The position numbers were made by a program, and so were the translations under genes. This document shows, piece after piece, positions 43,339-51,698 of a DNA stretch of 64,000 bases (the stretch's first letter is position 1; each line of letters opens with the position of its first letter). The DNA is from Actinomadura oligospora ATCC 43269 (GTDB lineage Bacteria > Actinomycetota > Actinomycetes > Streptosporangiales > Streptosporangiaceae). The notes beneath the pieces were generated by a model. It worked only from the letters and a program-made list of their open reading frames with translations, searched no databases and had not been told where the DNA came from. The stretch covers positions 352,774 through 416,773 of the forward strand of contig NZ_KI912410.1 in the NCBI RefSeq assembly GCF_000518265.1, written 5' to 3'.

Positions 43339-43708
43339 GGGGGTGACCGGTCTCGACTTCGGTAGGTCGAGCCAGGGGAAGCGGGTCGAGGGTTGCTGTC
43401 GTGACCTCGTAAATCCTGTGACAGCAAACCTATAACTGCCAACAAGAAGCAGTCCGAGTTCGCTCTCGCCGCCTGAGGCGAGTAGCGACTCTGCCGGCCC
43501 GGGTACGTCTCCGCCCCGGGATCCGGCATCATCAGGAGACTCCACTCTGCCGCCCGGTCGCGGGGCAGTAGAGAACACCTAACAGCGACTGAGCCCGTCG
43601 GCGACTCGCCTGCGAGAGCGCCGGGGCTGAGAAAGCGTCAAGCAGGCTGCGCCCGGAGAAGCCCTGGCCCATCACCGAAGGACGCGGGTTCGATTCCCGC
43701 CACCTCCA
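43339..43708 (+). ncRNA. ssrA: Transfer-messenger RNA (tmRNA)
   Basis: The 5' end GGGGGUGACCGGUCUCGAC is the conserved tmRNA start. It pairs as the acceptor stem (43339-43345) with cacctcc (43701-43707), next to a T-arm gcggg-ttcgatt-cccgc (43684-43700). The tag frame starts at GCC 43438 and ends at TGA 43474-43476, giving ANKKQSEFALAA, close to the tag I recall for Thermobifida. The length of about 370 nt fits actinobacteria. The DNA after the discriminator A reads CGA, not CCA, so the 3' CCA would be added by nucleotidyltransferase. It rescues stalled ribosomes together with SmpB. Confidence 0.96.
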
Positions 43709-43713
43709 CGAAC

Positions 43714-43760
43714 AGGCCCCGTGCGGTCGGAAGCAAGCTTCCACCGCCCGGGGCCTTTTT
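43714..43760 (+). terminator. Terminator of ssrA
   Basis: A 14-position stem (43714-43727 with 43743-43756, one mismatch) is followed by a run of T (43756-43760). It lies directly after the tmRNA. Confidence 0.93.
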
Positions 43761-44418
43761 GCGTCTCCAGCACCCCCAGCCCCCCGCCCCACTCAGCACC
43801 TGCACCCTGTACCCCGCTCCGCGCGCCCTGCCCCGCGCTCCACAGCGCCCCTGCGCTCTACGCCGCTCTGAGCCCCGCGCTCTGCGCCGCCCTCGGGCAC
43901 CCCGCACCCCGCCCCGCTCCGTCGTGCTCCGTGCCTCACACCGCCGCGCCCGACCTCCTGCGCCCGCGGCCCTGCGCTCTGCGCTCCTGTGTCCTGTGCT
44001 CTGCACGTCGTGTGGCGGGTGGGGGTGTGGGGTGGAGCGCGCGTTTTCCGGTCTTCCGGGTGAATGGGAGAACGTGGCCTTTCTCGGCATTGATCACGTG
44101 TGCGGTCCTCGATGGAAGACGTGTCCGGGTGGGTGAGTGAATTCGTGCCTTGGATGAGTTGTGGGGGATTGTCTTGGGGTGGCGTGTCGGGCGGCGGCAG
44201 GAACGGAGGACTGTCGTGTCGGGTGGGTTGATGGGGAGAAATGGATATTTGCGCCGGGGTCGTGCGTCATTGGAAAGTCAAGAATCGGTGAGCTACCCGC
44301 TAATCGTTCGGGGAGAGGTGGAAGTTGGCGCGCTCAACGTGTTGAGTGTCCGTGGGTGCCCGCCCCGCAAGGGGCAGGCACTTGACGAAATTCCACTGTG
44401 CACAGAAGGGGCTTCGGA
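43761..44418. other. Gene-free stretch: C-rich low-complexity DNA, then an AT-richer leader
   Basis: From about 43765 to 44010 the plus strand is strongly C/T-biased, built from degenerate units such as ctgcgctctgcgc and ccccgcaccccg. The bias then switches to G/T-rich from about 44015 to 44270. Frames open across it have biased composition and no family signal. The last 150 nt form the leader of the gene at 44419, with hairpins described separately. Confidence 0.6.
44333..44381 (+). other. Two hairpins in the 5' leader of the small secreted protein gene
   Basis: The first pairs ctcaac (44333-44338) with gttgag (44341-44346). The second is an 11-position stem (44356-44366 with 44371-44381, one mismatch) closed by a GCAA loop of the GNRA type. 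Both lie 38-86 nt upstream of the ATG. They do not match a riboswitch I recognise. Confidence 0.5.
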
Positions 44419-44736
44419 ATGAAGCGACTGGTGGCGACAGGGCTCATGGCCCTCACGGCGGGTGGTGTTCTGGCGAGCGCTTCCCCGGCTATGGCCTGGG
44501 ACGAGCCGTACCCGAGCGCTGGCTCGCACCACTCCTACCACTCCCACAAGGTGTCCAACCAGCAGGGCATCGGTGTCGAGACCTGCCGCGCCGTCGAGGT
44601 CGGTGCCGTCATCGGCATCATCCTCCACAACGTGCTCGCTCAGGACGACGAGTCGGGCAACTGCGACAACGGTTCCGTCGAGGGCCGGAACGGCCGTGGC
44701 TATGGCTACGAGGGTCACTACGGGTACCACCACTGA
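44419..44736 (+). CDS. Small secreted protein, rodlin-like paralogue 1
   Basis: This 105-aa protein has a signal peptide cleaved after AMA (residue 26). The mature part is His-rich at first and then has GVETCRAVEVGAVIGIILHN, followed by QDDESGNCDNG, with Cys56 and Cys82. A Gly/Tyr/His-rich tail ends YGYHH. The Cys-framed hydrophobic block matches the protein at 61400 (TCRSVDI, IHNLL, DEHGDCVNG) and loosely recalls the repeat of Streptomyces rodlins, which coat aerial hyphae. That link is inference. ATG 44419 was preferred over 44398 because it starts the signal peptide and has AAGGGG upstream. It has its own terminator. Confidence 0.8.
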   Translation: MKRLVATGLMALTAGGVLASASPAMAWDEPYPSAGSHHSYHSHKVSNQQGIGVETCRAVEVGAVIGIILHNVLAQDDESGNCDNGSVEGRNGRGYGYEGHYGYHH

Positions 44737-44750
44737 TCCAAGTTCTGGCC

Positions 44751-44790
44751 GGGCCGGGAGCGAGTTCTCTTGCTCCCGGCCCGTTCGTTC
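44751..44790 (+). terminator. Terminator of the small secreted protein gene
   Basis: An 11-bp perfect stem (gggccgggagc at 44751-44761 with 44772-44782) has a 10-nt loop and is followed by gttcgttc, a moderate T-rich tail. Confidence 0.85.
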
Positions 44791-45085
44791 TGTCCGGGAT
44801 CTTTTTCTGAGGATTGTCCGGATGTCTGGTCGGGACCCTTTTCTTGTTCCTTTGTCCTCGGCTCCCGTGGGTCAAAGACGTTCCATCGTCCCCCTCGATG
44901 TTCGTCAAAGGAGCCGTGACACGGCCCGCTGGGTCCCGGGGCGTGTGATGCTCGCGAACAGATCGCGAATCCGAGCGAACCGCAGAAACCCCCGGAGGGG
45001 CGGACGTCGCGAGTCCGCTTGACGGCACTTCGTGGGAACGCCCCATTCCCGTCGATATCCGCAGGTGGCGCGACGGTGATTCCGG
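44791..45085. other. Intergenic region upstream of the polysaccharide locus
   Basis: About 300 nt of lower-GC sequence probably hold the promoter of the exopolysaccharide operon. TTGACG occurs near 45018, without a convincing -10 element. The heptamer gtcaaag occurs twice (near 44872 and 44907), a possible regulator site. Confidence 0.4.
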
Positions 45086-46609
45086 GTGGATCGCCGGGCT
45101 TGGCCTTTCTGTTCCCGGAAGGACGTCGATTTGGGAGCTCAGGGACTCGCGGCCCTCGGCACGACGGCCGAGGAGACCGCGCCTTTCCGGCCGGTCGACC
45201 AGGACCGCGCGCCCGGGACGGACCGCCGGCGCCCGTCCCACCGGCGCACTCCCCGCCGCCGGTACGCGTCGCGGCTGCCCGTGGCCGGGTACCGCCTGAC
45301 GCTCACTCTGCTGGACTTCACCGCCGCCGCGGGGCTCTCCCTCGTGCAGGCCGGTGTCCCGGCGCGGGCCGTCCTCACGGGGGCGGTGCTCGCGTCGTTG
45401 CAGGCCGTGGCCGGGGGATACCGGCCGCGCCGGAGCCTCAGCCTCGTCGACGAGGTCATGCCGACCGTGGCCCGCGTGCTGCTGGCGGACCTGGCCGTCA
45501 ACCGTGTTCTGCTCCCGCCCACGCCCGCGACGCTGCCGCACGCGGCGCTTCAGATGCTGGAGTTCGTCCTGTCGGCGTCGGTGCTGGCACTGGTGGGACG
45601 GCTGCCGGTGTTCAGGGCGGCGCGGCGATTCCGGCGCAGGCCGTCGCGGCTTCGGGCGACGGTCGTCATCGGGTCCGGCACGGTCGCGGACCGCGTCGCC
45701 CAGCACCTCGACCGGTGTTCCGATCTGGGCCTGACCGTGACGGCGCGGCTGGACCTGCGGCATCTCGAGGGGCCGCTTCCGGCGTCCGCGGCGGAGGACT
45801 GGCCGCACCTCACGCGGACGCTCCGCGCGATGCGGGCCCGGGTCGCCCTGGTGGCCTGCGAGGACGTCCAACCCGGCCAGCTGGACGCCGCGATGCGGGC
45901 CGCCGCGCGGACGACAGGGGAGGTCTGGGCGGTCGTGACCACGCCGGGCCTGCTGCCCGCCGGGGCGCGGGGCCGCGAGTACCTGGACGGGATCCCGGTC
46001 GTCCGTGTCCTGGACGCCGCGCGGGTCACGCTCGGACGGCGCGGCAAGCGGATGTTCGACTTCGTCGTGGCGTCGGCGACGGCGGTGCTGCTGGGCTGGC
46101 TGATGGTGCTGTGCGCGGTCGCGGTGCGGCTCGAGGGCGGGCCGGGCGTGATCTTCCGGCAGCGCCGGGTGGGGCTGCTCGGACGCGAGTTCACGCTGGT
46201 GAAGTTCCGGACGGTCCGCCCCAGCAGCGAGCACCACGCCGACACGAGCTGGTCGGTCGACGACGAGCGGCTCGTGGGGCCGGTGGGACGGTTCCTGCGG
46301 AAGACCTCGCTGGACGAGCTGCCCCAGCTGTGGAACGTCGTCCGCGGCGACATGAGCCTGGTCGGGCCGCGTCCGGAGCGCCCGCACTTCGTCGGGAGGT
46401 TCGGCGCGTCCGTCCCGAACTACGGGCTGCGGCACCGCATGCCGGTGGGGATGACGGGATGGGCGCAGGTCAACGGGCTGCGCGGCGACACCTCGATCGA
46501 GGACCGGGTGCGCTACGACAACTACTACATCGATCACTGGTCGTTCGCCGCGGACCTGCGGATCCTGCTGATGACCGTCCGGGCCGTGCTCGTCCGGGAG
46601 GGCCGGTGA
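45086..46609 (+). CDS. Exopolysaccharide initiating sugar-phosphate transferase (WbaP/CpsE type)
   Basis: This 507-aa protein has about four N-terminal helices, a soluble CoA-binding-like region, a further helix (FDFVVASATAVLLGWLMVLC) and the C-terminal bacterial sugar transferase domain with FRQRRVGLLGREFTLVKFRT, KTSLDELPQLWNVVRGDMSL and VGPRPERP. It starts repeat-unit synthesis by moving a sugar-phosphate onto undecaprenyl phosphate. It is the first gene of a long same-strand locus. The start is uncertain: GTG 45086 is listed, but TTG 45131 has a better GGAAGGA site. Confidence 0.92.
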   Translation: MDRRAWPFCSRKDVDLGAQGLAALGTTAEETAPFRPVDQDRAPGTDRRRPSHRRTPRRRYASRLPVAGYRLTLTLLDFTAAAGLSLVQAGVPARAVLTGAVLASLQAVAGGYRPRRSLSLVDEVMPTVARVLLADLAVNRVLLPPTPATLPHAALQMLEFVLSASVLALVGRLPVFRAARRFRRRPSRLRATVVIGSGTVADRVAQHLDRCSDLGLTVTARLDLRHLEGPLPASAAEDWPHLTRTLRAMRARVALVACEDVQPGQLDAAMRAAARTTGEVWAVVTTPGLLPAGARGREYLDGIPVVRVLDAARVTLGRRGKRMFDFVVASATAVLLGWLMVLCAVAVRLEGGPGVIFRQRRVGLLGREFTLVKFRTVRPSSEHHADTSWSVDDERLVGPVGRFLRKTSLDELPQLWNVVRGDMSLVGPRPERPHFVGRFGASVPNYGLRHRMPVGMTGWAQVNGLRGDTSIEDRVRYDNYYIDHWSFAADLRILLMTVRAVLVREGR

Positions 46610-46664
46610 CGGGGGCCATGGACCGGCGGGTCCGTTCCGGCTTCGACTCCCGGCCCGGCAGCGC

Positions 46665-48047
46665 ATGACCGGCGCGCGGTCGGCTCTCGCGGGGCGGCCC
46701 CGGCTCCCGTGGATCGACGGCCCGCCTCGGTGGGGGCAGGACCGGGTCCTGTGGGCGCGGCCGTCCTGGCTGGTCGCGGCGACGGTGCTGAGCTTGGCGA
46801 TCCCCGGAGGGGGCGGCGCGGTCGGGTCCGGGACGGCGCATGTGTCGCCGGGCGACGTGGTCAGTCTGGTCATGGTCGTTCTGGCGGGCGCGCTGTGGGT
46901 GCGTGGGTGTGTCGGCGCGGGCTCGTGTGTTCGTGTTCCGGTGGTCGTCGCGCTCGTGTTCGCGGGGGTCGTCCTCGGGGCCGCGCTCTCGGCGGAGTTC
47001 TCGCCCGACCCCGCGACCAGCCTGGTGGGCTGGGTGCGGCAGGCGCAGATCTTCGTCCTGGTGCCGCTGGCGGTCATCGTCTCGCTGCGCGACCGCCTGG
47101 ACGTGTCGATCGTCGTGGGCTCGGTCGTGACCCTCGGTGTGGTCGAGGCGCTGGTGGGCGTCTGGCAGACGGCCACCCACAACGGCGCCTCGTACGCGGG
47201 GCAGCTGATCCGGGCGGTCGGGACGTTCGGCGCGCTGGACGTGATGGCGATGTCGGCCGTCTGCGGGATGGCGCTGGTCATGGCCGTCTCGCTGGCGCTC
47301 ACCGCGCCGGACGGGTGGCGGCGCGCCGCGTTCCTCGGCGTCGCGGCCGTCCTCGCCGCCGGGCTGGCGTGCTCGCTGAGCCGCGGCAGCTGGATCGCGG
47401 CGGGGATCGGCGTGCTGGTCGTCCTCGTGCGGTTCGACGTGAAGCTCGCCGTCCGCCTCGGGCTGTGCGCGCTGGCGCTGCTGACCGTGGTCGTGGGCGG
47501 CCTCGGGATCGGCGCGGGGACCTTCGGGACGCGCACCCGGTCGATCCTCGCGTCCGTCCGCGACCCGGATCGCTCGGTCGGGGACCGGTACAGCCTGTGG
47601 AGCACCGCCGGGGGGATGTGGCGGGACCATCCCGTGACCGGCGTCGGCCTCAAGAACTTCCCGGCCTTCCGGGACGCGTACGCGCCGCCGAGGCTGTCCG
47701 GGGGCAGTGACACGGCCGATTCGGTGACCGGGTTCGTCCGGGAGCCCCTGCTGTCGCCGCACAACCAGTACCTGCTGGTGCTGTCGGAGCAGGGGATGCT
47801 CGGGGCCGCGGCGTTCGTGCTGGCCCTCGGCGCGTTGCAGGTCGGTTTGTGGCGGAGGGGCGAGGCCTCGGACGGGCACTGGCTGCTGTCCGTGGGCGTC
47901 GCGACCCTGATCCTGGTCAACTTCCTGTACTCGGACGTGGGCGGGCCCACGACCGTCCTCGTGGGGATCGTGCTCGGGCTCGCCGCCCGGCACACCTGGC
48001 CTGTGGCTTCGCCGGACGGGACCGTCCGGGCGGAGGACGCGCGGTGA
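46665..48047 (+). CDS. O-antigen ligase/polymerase-like membrane protein (Wzy)
   Basis: This 460-aa protein with about ten membrane helices has the Wzy_C-type large loop, including SRGSWIAAG, HPVTGVGLKNFPAFR and the conserved PHNQYLLVLSEQGMLG. It probably polymerises lipid-linked repeat units or ligates the finished polymer outside the membrane. Its end overlaps the flippase gene by 4 nt (GTGA). It follows the sugar transferase by 55 nt in the same transcript. Confidence 0.87.
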   Translation: MTGARSALAGRPRLPWIDGPPRWGQDRVLWARPSWLVAATVLSLAIPGGGGAVGSGTAHVSPGDVVSLVMVVLAGALWVRGCVGAGSCVRVPVVVALVFAGVVLGAALSAEFSPDPATSLVGWVRQAQIFVLVPLAVIVSLRDRLDVSIVVGSVVTLGVVEALVGVWQTATHNGASYAGQLIRAVGTFGALDVMAMSAVCGMALVMAVSLALTAPDGWRRAAFLGVAAVLAAGLACSLSRGSWIAAGIGVLVVLVRFDVKLAVRLGLCALALLTVVVGGLGIGAGTFGTRTRSILASVRDPDRSVGDRYSLWSTAGGMWRDHPVTGVGLKNFPAFRDAYAPPRLSGGSDTADSVTGFVREPLLSPHNQYLLVLSEQGMLGAAAFVLALGALQVGLWRRGEASDGHWLLSVGVATLILVNFLYSDVGGPTTVLVGIVLGLAARHTWPVASPDGTVRAEDAR

Positions 48048-49717
48048 CCGCCGCCGACGTCCCCGTGACCGACGCGAAGGGCGTCCGCGCGCTTTCCGTC
48101 GGACGGGCGGCGGCGCTGTCGGCGGTGCTGGTGTGCGCCGGGACGGGGATGGGGTTCGTCCGGGACCTGCTGCTCGCCGACCGCTTCGGGGCGGGGCCGA
48201 GCACGGACGCGTTCCTGGTGTCCTGGACGGTTCCGGAGACGGTGTCGCCGCTGCTCATCGAGGACGCCATGGCGCTGGTCATGGTCCCGGTCGTCACGCG
48301 CGCGATGGTCCGGCCGGACGGGGTGCCGCGGCTGGTGCGGAGGGTCGCGCCGCGGCTGGTCCTCGTCCTGACGGTGTTGTCGGTGGCCGTGACCCTGCTC
48401 GCGCCGTGGCTGGTGCGGATCGCCGCGCCCGGCGTCGCGAACCGGTCCGAGGCGGTCGTGTGCCTGCGGCTCACGGCCGTGACCGTCCTGACGTTCGGCG
48501 TCGCGGGACTCATGAGCGCGATCCTGCGTCCGCACCACCGGTTCGGGCCGCCCGCCGCGATCTACCTGGCGTACAACGTCGGCATCCTCGCGATGCTGGT
48601 CATGCTGGCGGACGCGTGGGGGATCACCAGCGCGGCGCTCGGGGTCGCGTGCGGCAGCCTGTTCATGGTCCTCGTCCAGATGCCCGCGTTCGTGCGGGTG
48701 CTGCGCGGGCGTGGACGCCTTTCCGGCACGGCCGATCTCGACGGAGCGCGCGGCCTGGATCCGGGGCTCTCGACGCGGCAGGTGCGGCTCGCGGCGGCGG
48801 CGCCCGTCATCGTGTACACGGTCGCGCGGCAGGCGCAGGTGCTGATCGAGCGGTTCTTCGGTTCGAGCCTGCCCGAGGGGACGATCTCCCATCTGAACTA
48901 CGCGCAGAAGGTCGCCCAGGTGCCGATGGTGCTGGCGCTGCTGGTCGCGACCGTCACCTTCCCCCGGCTCGTCCGGGCCCATCTGGACGACGACGCCGGA
49001 CTGCTGCGGCGGCGCATCGAGAGCGACCTGACGGTCGTCGGGCTGCTGATCCTCGTCGCGATCACCTACCTGTGGACGTTCGCGCCGCTGATCACCCGGG
49101 TGATGTTCGAGCACGGGGCGTTCACCCGGTCCGACTCCCTGAGCACGGCCCACATCCTGCGGATCTACTCGCTCGGCCTGCTCGCCCAGTGCCTGCTGGG
49201 GGTGAGCGTCCGCGCCCTGTCGGCGGGACGGCGGCCCAACTGGCGCACGCCGGTGGCGATGCTGGCCGGTCTCGGCGTGACGTTCGGCATCGCCGCGCTG
49301 TTCGGCGCGAGCCATGGGGCGGGCGCGCTCGCCGTGGGCAACGCGGCCGGGATCAGCGTCGCCGCCGTCCTGCAACTGGTGACCGTCCGGCGGCGGGTGG
49401 CGCCCATCCGGTTCGGCCTGCTGGGACGGCGTCTCGTCATCGGCGTGGGTTGCGCTCTCGTCGCCGGGTTCGGCTCTGGGCAGGTGACGCGGCTGGTGGT
49501 CGGGGACGCTCCGCCGCTCGTCCGGCTGGTGGTGGGGGGAGCGGTGTTGCTGCTGGTCATGGCGGCGACGCTCGCCCTGGTCGTCAGGGGTTCGCAATGC
49601 CTGCGGGGTGGTCTGCCGGGACGGCGCGGGGCGGAGAGCGGAACGGGGGGAGCCGGCGAGGCCGGGCCGGCTCCGTCAGCGGAACGACTGCCGGCCATGC
49701 GAAGGGTGATCGGCTGA
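48044..49717 (+). CDS. MurJ/Wzx-like lipid-linked oligosaccharide flippase
   Basis: This 557-aa protein has about 14 hydrophobic segments and MVIN/MurJ-family marks: GMGFVRDLLLADRFGAGPSTDAF in the first helices, NYAQKVAQVPMVLALLVATVTFP, and a late RRPNWRTPVAMLAG loop. It would flip lipid-linked repeat units across the membrane for the Wzy-like protein. GTG 48044 was chosen because it overlaps the upstream stop and starts just before the first helix. A role as the essential lipid II flippase is less likely given its setting in a polysaccharide cluster. Confidence 0.85.
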   Translation: MTAADVPVTDAKGVRALSVGRAAALSAVLVCAGTGMGFVRDLLLADRFGAGPSTDAFLVSWTVPETVSPLLIEDAMALVMVPVVTRAMVRPDGVPRLVRRVAPRLVLVLTVLSVAVTLLAPWLVRIAAPGVANRSEAVVCLRLTAVTVLTFGVAGLMSAILRPHHRFGPPAAIYLAYNVGILAMLVMLADAWGITSAALGVACGSLFMVLVQMPAFVRVLRGRGRLSGTADLDGARGLDPGLSTRQVRLAAAAPVIVYTVARQAQVLIERFFGSSLPEGTISHLNYAQKVAQVPMVLALLVATVTFPRLVRAHLDDDAGLLRRRIESDLTVVGLLILVAITYLWTFAPLITRVMFEHGAFTRSDSLSTAHILRIYSLGLLAQCLLGVSVRALSAGRRPNWRTPVAMLAGLGVTFGIAALFGASHGAGALAVGNAAGISVAAVLQLVTVRRRVAPIRFGLLGRRLVIGVGCALVAGFGSGQVTRLVVGDAPPLVRLVVGGAVLLLVMAATLALVVRGSQCLRGGLPGRRGAESGTGGAGEAGPAPSAERLPAMRRVIG

Positions 49718-50490
49718 TGGGCATCGAGTGGACGACCAGGGACCAGCCGCAGGGCGGACCGGGGCCGGGCGCGACCCGGGCGGCCCCGCCGGGCCGGATG
49801 CCGCCGGTGCTCATGTACCACTCCGTGGACCACCGCCTCGAGGATCCGTATCTGATCACCGTCACGCCCGGCCGGTTCGAACGGCAGATGCGCTGGATGA
49901 AGGCCCGTGGCCTGCGCGGCGTCGGCGTCGCGGAACTGCTGGCGGCGCGGGCCGCCGGACGGCGCCGGGGACTGGTCGGCCTCACCTTCGACGACGGCTA
50001 CGACGATTTCGTCCGGCATGTCGTCCCGGTGCTGCGCGGGCTGGGGTTCACCGCGACGGTGTTCATGGTGTCCGGGGAGATCGGCGGCGGGAACTCCTGG
50101 GACGACGGTCCCCGCAGGCGGCTCATGGACGCCGGGCAGCTGCGCGCCGCCGCCGACGCGGGCATGGAGGTCGCGTCCCACGGCGTCCGGCACCTCTCGC
50201 TTCCGGACGCGAGCGACGACGTCCTGGCCGGGGAGCTGCGGGAGAGCCGGGCCCGGCTCGAAGAGCTGCTCCGGCGGCCGGTCTCGGGGTTCGCCTACCC
50301 CTACGGGCACGTGACGCCGCGCGAGGCGGAGGCCGTCCGGGACGCGGGCTATGACTACGGATGCGCGATCTGGGGGACGGGCGCCGACCGGCACGCCCTC
50401 GCCCGCACCTACATCGGCGAGCGCGACGACCCGCTCCGGATGCGCCTCAAGTTCGCCCGCCACCGGTTCCGCCAAAGGAAGCTCGCATGA
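49717..50490 (+). CDS. Polysaccharide deacetylase (CE4)
   Basis: This 257-aa protein has a NodB-homology domain: MYHSVD, motif 1 LTFDDGYDDF (about residues 89-98, metal-binding Asp), motif 2 SHGVRHLSL with the metal-binding His pair, and YPYGHVT. It removes N-acetyl groups from a polysaccharide. No signal peptide is seen, so it may act on the lipid-linked precursor in the cytoplasm or on an exported product by an unknown route. ATG 49717 overlaps the flippase stop by one base (TGATG). It overlaps the next GT gene by 4 nt. Confidence 0.9.
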   Translation: MGIEWTTRDQPQGGPGPGATRAAPPGRMPPVLMYHSVDHRLEDPYLITVTPGRFERQMRWMKARGLRGVGVAELLAARAAGRRRGLVGLTFDDGYDDFVRHVVPVLRGLGFTATVFMVSGEIGGGNSWDDGPRRRLMDAGQLRAAADAGMEVASHGVRHLSLPDASDDVLAGELRESRARLEELLRRPVSGFAYPYGHVTPREAEAVRDAGYDYGCAIWGTGADRHALARTYIGERDDPLRMRLKFARHRFRQRKLA

Positions 50491-51698
50491 CGCGGGCGGC
50501 TGGATTGTCGCGGGGGAGCGGGTTGGCGCGCGGGAGCGGGGTGACGCTCGGGGCGGGGGTGACGCGTGTTCTGCATGTCATCACCGGGTTGGGGCTGGGG
50601 GGTGCGGAACGACAGCTGGTGTTGCTCGCGCGGCACCTTCCCGTGCAGTGCGAGGTGGCCACGCTGGCCGGGCCGACCACGCTCGCGGACGAGCTGCGCG
50701 ACCTCGGCGTTCCTGTCCACAACCTGGGGATGGCGCACAACCGTGACCTGACCGTCCTGCCCAGGCTGGTGTCGCTGATGCGGAGCGGCGGGTACGACGC
50801 CGTCCATACCCACCTTTACCGGGCGTGCCTGTACGGACGCGTCGCCGCGCGGATCGCGGGCATCGGGCGTGTCATCGCGACCGAGCACTCCCTCGGCGAC
50901 GGGCACATCGAGGGCAGGGATACCACCTGGCCGGTGCGGATGCTGTACCGCGCGAGCGAGCGGCTCGGCTCGGCCACGGTCGCGGTGTCGCCGACGGTCG
51001 AACGGCGTCTGCGCGACTGGGGTGTCCCGGCGCGGCGGGTCGTCACGATCCCGAACGGGCTGGATCCGGCGGCCTTCGCCTTCGACCCCGTGGCGCGCGA
51101 GCGCGTCCGGAACGGGTTCGGGGTGGCGCCCGGGGACTTCGTCGTCGGGACGGTCGGACGGCTCGTCCCGACCAAGCGCGTGGACGTCCTGATCGAGGCC
51201 ATCGCGCAGGTGCCGGACGTCAAGCTGCTGATCGTCGGGGACGGCCCCGACGCGCCGCGCCTGCACGCGCTGGCGTCCGCCTCGGGGGATCGCGTCATCT
51301 TCGCGGGCGCGCGGCAGGACATCGGCGCGCACCTGTCCGCCATGGACGTGTTCGCCTCGCCGTCGGAGCAGGAGACCTTCGGGGTCAGCGTCCTGGAGGC
51401 CCTGGCCAACGGGCTTCCCACGCTCCACACCACCTGCCCGGCCCTCCAGGACCTGGCCGGACGGCCTCCCGGCGACCAGCCCGGCGAGCCGTTCGTCCGG
51501 CGGGTGCCCTGCACGGCCGGGGAGTACGCGGCGGCGCTCCTCGAACTCGGGGACCTGCCCTTCACGGCGCGCACCTGCGCCGCCGCCGCGCGGGCCTACG
51601 CGGTCGACGGCCCCGTAGCCCGGCTGGTCGCGCTCTACCAGGCCGAACGGCTCGACCAGCCCGGCCTCATGACGACTTCCGAGGAGGCACATCGATGA
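50487..51698 (+). CDS. Family 4 glycosyltransferase
   Basis: This 403-aa GT-B enzyme has the acceptor-domain start RVLHVITGLGLGGAERQLVL, a nucleotide-sugar-binding half with GTVGRLVPTKRVDVLIEA, and the EX7E-like segment SPSEQETFGVSVLEAL. It adds a sugar to the growing lipid-linked repeat unit. ATG 50487 was chosen because it overlaps the previous stop and has AAAGGAAG upstream. Donor and linkage are unknown. It overlaps the Wzz-like gene by 4 nt. Confidence 0.9.
   Translation: MTRAAGLSRGSGLARGSGVTLGAGVTRVLHVITGLGLGGAERQLVLLARHLPVQCEVATLAGPTTLADELRDLGVPVHNLGMAHNRDLTVLPRLVSLMRSGGYDAVHTHLYRACLYGRVAARIAGIGRVIATEHSLGDGHIEGRDTTWPVRMLYRASERLGSATVAVSPTVERRLRDWGVPARRVVTIPNGLDPAAFAFDPVARERVRNGFGVAPGDFVVGTVGRLVPTKRVDVLIEAIAQVPDVKLLIVGDGPDAPRLHALASASGDRVIFAGARQDIGAHLSAMDVFASPSEQETFGVSVLEALANGLPTLHTTCPALQDLAGRPPGDQPGEPFVRRVPCTAGEYAAALLELGDLPFTARTCAAAARAYAVDGPVARLVALYQAERLDQPGLMTTSEEAHR

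Noticed and set aside
43721..44140. Plus-strand frames in the C-rich stretch after tmRNA
   Set aside because: The encoded Ala/Pro/Arg/Cys-rich peptides follow base composition only, and one starts within the tmRNA terminator.
44618..49597. 1659-codon minus-strand open frame across the polysaccharide locus
   Set aside because: It is antisense to several well-supported genes and has the Arg/Pro/His bias of a GC-rich shadow.
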